In this document: piece after piece, positions 55,341 to 64,000 of the stretch
Numbering within the stretch: position 1 is the stretch's first letter
Layout of the letters: every line of letters begins with the position of its first letter
Origin: Aspidiotus rigidus
Taxonomy: Eukaryota > Arthropoda > Insecta > Hemiptera > Diaspididae
DNA length: 64,000 bases
Reading direction: 5' to 3'
Assembly (NCBI GenBank): GCA_035079385.1
Contig: JAVHKY010000025.1
Span: 15,412,501-15,476,500 of the forward strand
The notes under the pieces: model-generated
Told to the model about the DNA's origin: nothing
The model's input: the letters and a program-made list of their open reading frames with translations, nothing else
Databases searched by the model: none
Translations under genes and position numbers: made by a program

Positions 55341-56917
55341 GACCCGTCGTTTCTTTTGTCTCCTCTCCTACCTACCTCCTTGCCAAATTCCTTGACCGTT
55401 GGTTCAAGAATCGCATTGATTTTGAATCTCCTCATTCGGTCTTGAATTCGGCCTCTTTAACTGACGTCCTCAAGGATGTAAGCCTTCCCCCAGGAACGAC
55501 CATCTGCTCGTTTGATGTTGTTGGTTTGTTTCCGAATATTCCTAAGGCTGCTACTATCCAGCGGATGGGTGAGCTACTCATCAGTGCCAACATTCCTCAC
55601 AATGAGTTTCAGGAATTTTTTGATCTCCTGAATACTTGCTGGTCCCCTAACTTCTGTAAATTTGAAGGGAAATTTTTCGAGTTCCCTGAGGAAGTAGGGA
55701 TCCCTATTGGATCACCTCTAGGCTCTCTTATCTCCGAAGTTTTCATGTCTAAGTTTGAACTTGACCTCTTTTCCTCGAACCAGGTGTTACTTAATCATAT
55801 TCACTACTGGCACAGGTACGTTGATGACGTTCTATGTACCTGGACTGGTCACCCAGATCTCCTTGGTGAGTTTCTGAGGTATCTCAATTCCTGGTTCCCT
55901 TCCATCAAATTTACGTTGGAAATAGGGGTATTTTCCATTAACTTTTTGGATTTATCGATCTCTATTGTAGACGGTATCCACAAGTTTGGAATTTACAGGA
56001 AAGATACTACGACCGATGTTTTAGTCCACGGTGGTTCGTTCGGTCCTGTTGCTCATAAGATGGCTGCTTTTCATAGCCTAGTTCACAGACTGACTCGTAT
56101 TCCGTTGAGTCAATCTGCTTATAAGAAAGAATTACTTACTATAAAACACCTGGCTAGAGCGAATGGAGTCAATGTCGACGTTGACGTGATGGTTCGGAGG
56201 AAAGTTACGAGGAGCCTTCTTGATTCCACCACCTCCCTCCCCCGAGACACGATCCGTGATCGCCGTTTGCGTTGGATCAGTCTCCCTTTCCTGGGGAATT
56301 TCTCCCAGCAATTGGGTCGGGCCCTTCGCCCGTTTGGTTTCAGACCCGCGTTTTACAACCTCACCACAGTCAAGAGGTTGTTTGTGAGACTGAAGGATCC
56401 CATACCGGTTGATGAAAAGAGTGGTGTTTATAAGATGGAATGTGAGGATTGTGGAGGCTTTTATATTGGTGAGACCAGCCGCCAGATGAAAGTTAGAGTA
56501 GCTGAGCACCTGAAGTCTTGGAAGAAGGGACGCTTAGGGGAGTCAGCTTTCGCTGATCATTTGATTAACAGTGGCCACAGTTTCCGTGAGGGATCCGAAA
56601 AGCTCCTCCATAAGGAGAATTCCTACCGTAAACGTATCGCCCTCGAGAATATAGAGATAATGCGTCACCTCAACACTGACGGTATCACTATACTCAACTC
56701 GTACATTCCGGAAGATGGCTTGATCGAACAGGTTTATGATTCACACCGTGATTTCTCGTTCGGACGATCTTAATACCTCTTCCTTCTCATTCGTTCGTCA
56801 GTTGCTTTCATTTCAGGTCTGAAGATGGTTGTTTAACCGAAAGCGCTCCCTTCGTTTTTATTTTCTGCGGTTTGCATTTGTTTACTCTCCCTTTAGAGTA
56901 TTCGTTTTTTCGTTTAA
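55341..56917 (+). mobile_element. Penelope-like element copy C (5'-truncated, ORF open)
   Basis: This plus-strand copy starts abruptly inside the RT at RPVVSFVSSPTYLLAKFLDR and is open without stops to 56773 (about 477 codons). The RT catalytic series SFDVVGLFPNIP, PIGSPLGS and YVDDVLCTW and the full GIY-YIG nuclease are intact. It lacks the first RT motifs, so it is not autonomous. It differs from copy B by at least two residues (Phe for Tyr in NSWFPS, Lys for Arg in VDEKSG), one base in the 3' region and the absence of the 2-base insertion. The short 3' end is followed immediately by the right target copy AGTGTATTTTTGA (56918-56930). Confidence 0.92.
56819..56842 (+). ncRNA. Hammerhead-like core in PLE 3' region
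   Basis: CTGAAGA (56819-56825), a GGTT/AACC stem with a 4-base loop, and GAAA (56839-56842) resemble the CUGANGA...GAAA core of hammerhead ribozymes known from PLE termini. One extra U lies between the core and stem II, and stem III and the cleavage site are not clear. The same motif is in copies A (51117-51140) and B (53267-53290) on the minus strand. Confidence 0.3.
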
Positions 56918-56930
56918 AGTGTATTTTTGA
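56918..56930 (+). repeat. Right 13-bp target duplication of the PLE complex
   Basis: AGTGTATTTTTGA, identical to 50992-51004. The empty site is preserved in the paralogous flank of gene 1 (AGAGTGTATTTTTGACAAGG at about 43385). Confidence 0.88.
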
Positions 56931-58590
56931 CTTGGCGAGGGAAGACAGCTATGGATTAGAAGAAACAACGTTGCCATATACCACCATAAGCCAGGGAACA
57001 TTTTCAAGTTATAGTGATGAAATTTAGTAAACATTATCCATCTTTGGAGTATTAGGTACCTAAGCTGTATTGTTCATGTTTTTCATATTAATTCAATTAT
57101 TCCGATTTCCCAAGTTACTGTCGGACATATTGAGGTAGAGATACTCCAATGAGGCGGTTTTTGCAAATTGTATATTTACCCTTTGGAGTATATCCTTTTT
57201 TGTGTATAGCTTTATTGTGTAGCCTATACCTTCAACTTATACAGCGGCATAACACTTCTGATTTTTAGATTGTAACAAGTGAGCGAAATTGCATCTCAGT
57301 ACTAACATACTCAACTGCAAAGAACAAATAGCAATTAGCATTAATCTTGAACGCCTTTGAGCTGGTGATGTAATGCAATCAATCTTTAGGTTTCAAGCCG
57401 TATAAATTGTATTTCAGAATACCTACTTGAAGTTCTTACTATTCATTTATTGGTATGGGAGAGGTTTACCAACAGGAATACCTTGGTCAATATAATTGTA
57501 CGGATAGACAGTTTGAGTATTTTCTAGTCACATGAATTGATTTGCAGAAAAAGGAGATATTTTTGAATGAAAAACTACTTTTTATTTTTTAAATGCACTT
57601 TTTAATAAATATTTCTAAAACATTCTCTACCTAAGTAGGTACGCACATTGATACATTTAGACTGGTTCTAAAGAATTAAATTCCATGATTATCGGTACCT
57701 GAGTCAACTAGGAATTAAAATAAATATTCACAAAGGATGAATCTAAATTATGTTCAGCCCTAAATTGAATTGGAATGTAAAATTCTCGACTGCTGGAAAT
57801 GAAAGAAAATCTCTGTAATCACAAAAACCCAATAAATTTTTTGTTTTGAATGTGCTTTTTATTATTTTTATTTAACATAGGTAATTCTGTCTGTAAGTAC
57901 CCACACAAAAAAATTTAAATAAAGTAAGTATAAACAGTTAAATTGCGTGATTATAGGTAAGTCAACATGAAATTAAATAATAAATAGGCTATTCACAAAG
58001 TATGAATCAACATTATGTTAAGGCATAAATTGAGTTCAAATGTAATATTCTTGAGGAAAGGTTATCGGGCAGAATTAGAAAAATTCAATAGATGTGTGCT
58101 GTTCAATGTCATATATTTTGCTGTAATGTCGGATAATGATTAATATCAATATATAGGTAGTCTAAAGTAAGTACTTGGCTCATAAATTGAAAGTACCAAA
58201 TAATAGAAGTTACTCAGAAATTGTTTTCTATTTACAACCTTTATCTTGAATTTACCTTTGTTTTATGTAAACTGCAGATTTCAATAACTATATTGCAGCT
58301 AGTAGGTATCCTCAAAATGACCCGTATACCTACAGTATAAATACAAACGCAGTTACTCAAATTCTACTCGGAATATTTTGAAACGATTTACTTACAGGCT
58401 TACGTATAAACTAGATTACATTGTTGAGGAATCACATTGTATAATAAAACTGTAAAATGTACTCACACAAATACTGTATTCCAGACAAGGAAACATTCCA
58501 TTTATTATAATCTAACCTATATTACAGGTAAGTATGCATTTTCAGCTCAGAGTAATAATACGTGAATATCATTTTGATCATTCTTATTTG
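56931..58590. repeat. Displaced 5' flank of gene 3 and spacer of unit 4
   Basis: 56931-57250 corresponds to the distal 5' flank found intact at 43400-43480 and 47540-47620 (CAACGTTGCCA, CCAGGGAACA). 57440-58590 is the 3' spacer of the zinc-finger pseudogene (AGAGGTTTACCAACAGGAAT, CATTCTCTACCTAAGTA). The part up to 58405 is duplicated in inverted form at 51705-53190. Confidence 0.75.
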
Positions 58591-59654
58591 GACTAGATTC
58601 ATGAGTAACGATATGGCTTTTCAGGTTAATTTAGGTGTAAATTTTATTCCGCAAATGTTGCATGTGAATCAATATCTCACATCTGGGTCAGATTCATGGA
58701 ATGTCACATACCTCTTCAGATTGCTTTTGCATCTAAATTTTTTTCCACAAACATTGCATTTAAATTGATACCTCAGATCTGGATTAGATTCATGGATCAA
58801 TGAGTCTTTAGAATGCTTTTCCTCTTGAATCCTCTTCCACAAATATTACATAGAAATTGATACTTTAAATCTGGATCAGATTCATGAATCAACATATGCC
58901 TCCTCAGATTCCTCTTCTGTGTAAATTTTCTTCCACAAATGTCACACTTGAATTGATACCTCTGATCATCTGCTTTAGATTCATGGATCAACATATGCTT
59001 TGGTAATGTCGCCTTTCCTTGAACACAAATATCGCACTTAAATTGATATCTTAGATCTAGGTCAGATTCGTGAATCAATATATGCCTCTTCAGACTGTTT
59101 TTCTCTCTGAATTGTCTTCCACAAACATTGCACTGGAATTGATGTTTAGAATATAAGAATCATGGGTTAAAATATGCATTGTCATATAGCGCTTTTCTGT
59201 AAATTTTTTTCCACAAATATCGCATTTAAATTGATATCTCAAATCTGGGTCAAGTTCATGGATCACCATATAGCTCGCTAAACGGCCCTCCCGCGAAAGT
59301 ATTTTCCCGCAAATATTGCACTTGAATTTACATTTCAGATCTGGATTGGCTTCATGGATTAACATATGCTTTGTTAGTTCGTCTTTCCATGCACATTGTT
59401 TTCCACAAATATCGCACCTAAACTGATATTTCAGATGTGGATTGGCCTTGTGGATTAACATTATGCTTTGTCAGGTCGCCTTTCCTCGCAGATTGTTTTC
59501 CACAAATTTCGCACTTAAATTGATATCTCAAAACTGGGTTGGATTCATAGATCAACACATGGCTCTGCAGATGGTATTTCCGTATAAACGTTTTTCCACA
59601 GTTATTACATTCAAATCGATGTCTTAAATTTTGGTTGGAGATATGAGCCAACAT
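58590..59654 (-). pseudogene. C2H2 zinc-finger pseudogene 4
   Basis: It starts with the family opening MLAHISNQNLRHRF at 59654 and runs through about 11 finger units in three frames. Frame changes occur near 59465 (after LTKH), near 59140 (after HILTHDSY) and near 58797 (after SILKTH). Knuckle His are lost in HVLIY and SYMVIH, and one finger has an internal deletion (KCDICVQGKATLPKH). The linkers are the same 11-residue type. It is clearly homologous to gene 3 (KKFTEKRYMTMHILTH) and no longer encodes one protein. Confidence 0.85.
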
Positions 59655-60510
59655 TATGGATTGTTGGACGATTCTTGCTCTGACATGCAGGATTTAAATC
59701 ACTCACGTAAAGAATAATCCAAACTTGTTGGTAATAGAGATGATACTGATACTAAAAAGTTTAAAACTTTCATATCATAACAAGTTCAGTAAGGAATTGA
59801 ATTAGGTAGTTATATAGACAATTCCAACATTGATCAAATCATTCTAAAACTGCGAAAAGACGTTGAGATTATTACAGAACTCCTTCTAACCACTTTTAAT
59901 TCATAACAAATTGAAATATTCGATATGGTCAAGAAATACATCGAAAGTTTTTTTATATCAGAGAAGTTAGAAGACCACAATTAATAGATGAAAACAAGTA
60001 TATTCTTGACTGGGTGCGTGAAGATAGCTAGACTAGAAGAAACAATTTTGCCAGATTTTTGTACTAACCTAGGTCAGGGAACGATTCAAAGTGATACTTA
60101 TAGTTGATAAAATTTGGTTAACGCTATCCATCTTCGGAGTGTTAAGTAAGCTGTACACCTCAAGTTTTGACCGATAGAAGCTTCATAAAAATTGAATTTT
60201 CATAATTTCTCAAGTTACTGTCGAACATATTGAGGGAGGGATGCTCCAAAAAGGTGGTTTTTGCAAATTGTATCTACCCACTACAGTTTCCCTCCCAGTG
60301 ATTAGTTACATTTTGTAGCCTGATACCCTCTAGTATAATTTTGTAGCGGCCCTCTGTTACTAAGCTCCATAGGAAGCAAGAGACATAAATTCACCTTCAA
60401 CTTATATTGCTTCATACTTCTGATTTTTAGACGGTGGCAAGTCAGCGAAATTGCATATCAGTACTCACATACCCTACCGCAAAAAACAAATAGCAATTAG
60501 CATTAATTTA
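59655..60510. repeat. 5' flank of zinc-finger pseudogene 4
   Basis: Homologous to the other 5' flanks (CATAACAAGTTCAGTAAGG, TATATTCTTGACTGGGTGCG, GCTAGACTAGAAGAAAC). The site corresponding to the PLE target is diverged (AGTATATTCTTGA near 59999). Confidence 0.65.
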
Positions 60511-60786
60511 CAGGGTGTCTACGAGTCATAGAAGTCATGAAAAAGTCATGAATTTTAGCCAGTGGTCATGAAAGTCATAAAAGTCATGAAAAAGTCATGA
60601 ATTTTCGTTTATGGTCAAGAGATTCTTGCAAAATTATTTATCATTCATTAAATAATGCAAAAAAATTACAGCGAATAAAAGTTGTTCAACAAATTAAGGA
60701 AAAAGATCATGAAAATTGCTATGAAAACGTCATAAAGTCATGAAAAAGTCATGAATTTTTGAATTGTAGATTTAGTAGACACCCTG
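60511..60786. mobile_element. 276-bp MITE with CAGGGTGTCTAC ends
   Basis: Twelve-base inverted ends, CAGGGTGTCTAC and GTAGACACCCTG, are flanked by ATTTA (60506-60510 and 60787-60791). The interior is built of short repeats of AAAAGTCATGAATTTT and GTCATGAAAGTCATAAAAG. The homologous site at about 57345 lacks it (CATTAATCTTGAACGCC). A 5-bp duplication does not decide the superfamily. No coding capacity. Confidence 0.82.
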
Positions 60787-60791
60787 ATTTA

Positions 60792-62266
60792 GAGTGCCTT
60801 TGAGCCGGTGATGTAACGCAACCAATCTTCAGGTTTCAAGCCATAGAATACTTGATGTTCTTTTACTCTATGTTTTACTCATTCAAGCTTCAGCCCTAAT
60901 ACTTACTGATGGAACCAAGTATTGTGATGGAAAAGGACTAGCTGCTGTTGATCGCCTTGACCTGAAGATTCCTGATGTCACACTTCTCAATACCCGTCAA
61001 AAAAGCGGAAATATGTACCTTTTCTTTAATCATCTTATAATCTTTACTTCCCTTGATAAATACGTGTGATGTTGACCAAAAATTTGTTGCAGATAATTTA
61101 GTTTTATGGCTATCTTTATACGCATTGTTTCTTACTCGAATTCCAAGCAATCAAGGACAGGGAGAGGAAAGCGCACCAGAAAGAATCTATAGTCATCTAA
61201 GAAGGACAGGTAAGCCATTTTTATTAGAATATCCATGCTCGCAAACTAATTAAATATTTGTGGTATTAGGGAATTATGATATCCGTGAATAAACCACCAA
61301 AAACGCATTCTCCTACGTTCAACGTTTATAACTTGGGCTCCAATTAAGCTACAGAGCTGGTTGAGGGCTTAGAATACTTGCTGAATCACCCAAATCTCTT
61401 CTGTTAATAGAAACTGGTTGAGCCAATGCACAAATTTCGGATATACATATGGCTTGAAACTACTTTCATCCTATACCTAATGGCTGATTTTTCAGGCTCT
61501 AGATGAGCTACAAAGCCGTTTAAAGGCTTAAAACACACACGGAATAAATCTCTTTAAAGTGCCTTGTTGATCTCTAATATCCACCCTACTGAAAAATGTA
61601 GACTAGAATCTTTGAGGTAGGAGATATAATGTTCAGAGTCATTCCCCCATGAAACATACCGTACGGTACCTAGTTTAGGATACCCCAGTTTGGGTTACAT
61701 TCCTTGAAACTGCTGTGAGATCAAGGAAATAATGTGGCGAGGATATTTAGAAGGGCGCATTGGCGATTCACTCTGTAGCAGTGGCCGCCAAACAGCGCGA
61801 GATCATTGCCAGCTTCCGCTTTCCTTTGCAGAATAGCCCACAACTTAATCTATCAAACAATAAGGGATGCAGAAAATGCATTGTTATTCCTGAGAACCAG
61901 AACATGAATATTGGAGGTTTTGATTGTTCGCAGGTGTCCATGCTCTCTGAAGAATAAGGGAAGTCAAAAGTGGTGCCTAAAATTATTGAAAAGTTTCAAC
62001 GTTTTACCAAACATCTGGAAAAATAATTGAAAACACTTAAAAAGTGAGAAAACAGAATAGTTTGACCTCTTGTAAATTGAAAAGAAGCCTGTCTATTCTG
62101 TATTACAAGTTGGTTATTCATTGTGAAAAATAACAGATTTTAGAAGTAGAAATTTGACTTTTGTCAACAGATAAACCACTACTTTTAAATGATCTCCACA
62201 CTATTAACATTATTCATTCGTTAGTAGGGGAGAGGTGACAACCGGAATTCCTTGTTCAATTTTTCG
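60792..62266. repeat. Spacer between units 4 and 5
   Basis: 60980-61075 matches 43970-44045, and 61690-61840 matches 39838-39985 and 44338-44465 (AATAATG ... GCGCGAGATCATTGCC-GCTTCC). From 61970 it matches the 3' spacer of the other units (AAAGTTTCAACGTTTTACCA). 61100-61690 is otherwise unassigned. Confidence 0.6.
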
Positions 62267-63362
62267 GGGTCTAACCTGGGTCCTCTCCTATTCACACTCT
62301 TCGTCAATGATATTGCTGATGATGTGAAAAACTCACATTTGCTACTGTACGCTGATGATCTCAAGATCGTTTGTCCCATAAAAAATGCTGAGGAAAGTGA
62401 GCAGCTCTAAAGAGACATAAATTCGCCAGAAAAGTGGAGTAAAAGGAACTTTCTTCCTCTCAATATAGGAAAGTGTGAGAAAATAACATACACAAGAAAA
62501 ACGACTGCAGTGTTCAACTATACCTACAAAATTAACGGGGTAGCACTAGAAAGACTGAATATGTTAGGGATCTTGGAGTGTTAATGGACAGGCGAATGCA
62601 CTGCAGGATGCACATTAAGCGAACTTTTGCTAGGGCAAAGCGGGCAGCTGGGTGTATCATTAGGAACGCGAGTTTATTTAAGATCATCCAAATTCTAAAA
62701 ACACTCTATTTTGCTCTGGTAAGATCGAATCTAGAATATGGTGCATTAGCTTGGAATCCTCACTCGGGTAATCGCATTGACAAAATATAGAAAAGATTCC
62801 AGAAAAACCTTTACTATAAGACTTTTGAATACTTCCTGACTGACATAGGATACTGAAAGGATTTCAGTTCGTCTCTTTAGATGGTAGAAGGGTGATAGGC
62901 TCGATTGTATTTCTCCATGATACTCTTCATGGTAGGATACACGAGCCGTATCTCCTAGCAGAAATATCCTTGAACGTACCGAGAGCTAGTAGTCGCTCGA
63001 TACTCGTCTCTTGTCCAATGAATTTACGTGCCAACGAATGATCTGGAATACAGTGTGCTTAATTGAGCAACAAGCATTTGGAACTCTCTGAGTGATAAGA
63101 ACCCCATCCAACAAATTTTTCATTTGGGACGGGAAGAACTGAAGAGAGGCCTTCAGAGTATGCTAGGGAAGGGCTTGGGTGGTGATCGCGGTGATTTTTT
63201 TATTTCTATTTCTCGGGCATTTGTTCTTGAATTTGTTATCATTGTTCCGTGTTTTTTTTTTTTTTTTTTTTTCTCAATAGCGTTGGACAACACATCTGTT
63301 TGCGGTATCCTCCCAAATAAGCAGCCAATAAATAAATACTTACATAAATAAATAAATAAATA
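62267..63362 (+). mobile_element. 5'-truncated LINE (RT 3' half) inserted in the spacer
   Basis: The first bases already encode the RT palm: GSNLGPLLFTLFVNDIADDV, KNSHLLLYADDLKIV (catalytic YADD intact). These are followed, after a stop and frameshifts, by MHCRMHIKRTFARAKRAAGC and LYFALVRSNLEYGALAWNPH, the thumb/connector block (RS-LEYG---W-P) of Jockey/CR1-type LINEs. The 3' end has a T-run of 23 (63249-63271) and ends in TAAATAAATAAATAA. It splits the spacer between CCTTGTTCAATTTTT and TTTTGTAAATAGTCAGTTTG. Compared with 57480-57525 the target was around CAATATAATTGTA. Confidence 0.85.
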
Positions 63363-64000
63363 ATTTTGTAAATAGTCAGTTTGAGTACATTGCTAGTCAC
63401 AACAACCAATTTGTAGGAAATGGAGATTTTTTAAATGAAAAACCAATGTTTTTTTTTTTCCAACATACTTTTTAATATTTCTAAAACATTCTCTACCTAA
63501 GTACGCACATATTGATATCTATTTAGACAGGTTCTAAAGAATTGAATTGCGTGATTATAGGTAAGTCAATATGAAACTCAAAAAAATATTTACAAGGTAT
63601 GAATCAACATTAGGTATGTTTAGGCATAAATTGAGTTGAATGTCCGGCTGAATTGGAAAAATTATTAATGGGCGCGTGCTATTCAAGCTCATATCTATTT
63701 TTCAGTAGTGTAGGATAACGAATAATATCAATATGTGATCTAAAGTAAGTACTTGAGTCATAAATTGAAATCTATGTACAACATTTCACTTAAATTTAAC
63801 ATTGCTTCATAAACAGATTTCACTGTTGTGGCTAGTCTGCTCTAGAACATAATGGTTGATCAAATTCTACGTACCTACATCACAATAATTATTTTGAAAC
63901 ACTGGATTACATTGTTGGGGAATCACATTAAATAGAATATATTATTAGTTATGCGTTATCAGCTCCCAGAGTCATAATTGGTGAATCATTTCTATCATTC
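63363..64000. repeat. Zinc-finger cluster spacer, unit 5 (continues past the edge)
   Basis: Homologous to 57510-58590 (CATTCTCTACCTAAGTACGC, TAGGCATAAATTGAGTTGAA, GCGTTATCAGCTCCCAGAGT). The last bases align with the point about 20-40 bases before the final decayed fingers of the other units, so a fifth minus-strand zinc-finger copy should lie just to the right of the window. Confidence 0.75.

Larger units (their letters stand above)
51705..58405. repeat. Giant palindrome: arms about 3.07 kb, loop 570 bp
   Basis: The left arm 51705-54770 is the reverse complement of the right arm 55341-58405. The coordinate sum stays at 110109-110111 along the arms; the two shifts are explained by the 1-base and 2-base indels noted in the PLE copies. 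Each arm contains about 1.49 kb of host DNA and about 1.58 kb of PLE. The few differences show the arms are not one sequence read twice without change, though an assembly error cannot be excluded. Confidence 0.9.

Overview
The window looks like insect nuclear DNA. It is AT-rich, has no operons, and is dominated by repeats and transposable-element relics. Coding signal appears as short exons with GT/AG borders and as tandem C2H2 zinc-finger genes. A CCTAA trimer, as in the common insect telomere unit TTAGG, occurs once. I cannot place the species.

Layout. Positions 1-28 kb are repeat-rich. A dispersed family packed with the octamer TGACGTCA lies at 1.2-4.3, 11 and 24.6 kb. It is broken by a TA-flanked MITE and lies next to a Helitron-like N-terminal ORF (2952-3560). 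Decayed RT/RNase H LINEs lie at 12.4-16.9, 21.1, 23.5 and 26.1 kb. A roughly 45-bp tandem array (17.4-19.5 kb) is interrupted by a solo LTR. Positions 29.7-36.2 kb hold the last exons of a plus-strand PDZ gene, most likely the insect whirlin homologue dyschronic (dysc). A 150-bp-class minisatellite split by a nest of small elements lies in one of its introns. Two further exon-like segments (20.6 and 21.9 kb) may belong to this gene or another.

Positions 39-64 kb are a tandem cluster of minus-strand C2H2 zinc-finger genes: three long ORFs (16, 16 and 13 fingers), one frameshifted pseudogene, and the 3' flank of a fifth copy at the right edge. The fingers are joined by an unusual 11-residue linker (ESDPDLRYQFK type) instead of the canonical 7 (TGEKPY type). 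The spacers are duplicated with the genes, so paralogous empty sites can be used to date and bound insertions.

The most striking structure is at 51.0-58.4 kb. A Penelope-like element (PLE) insertion, flanked by a 13-bp target duplication, holds three PLE copies plus an inverted copy of about 1.5 kb of neighbouring host DNA. This forms a near-perfect palindrome with arms of about 3.07 kb and a 570-bp loop. A 157-bp miniature of the same PLE, also with 3' ends facing outward and its own 14-bp duplication, lies at 38.86 kb. It shares the asymmetry of one long end (with an extra tail of about 42 bp) and one short end.
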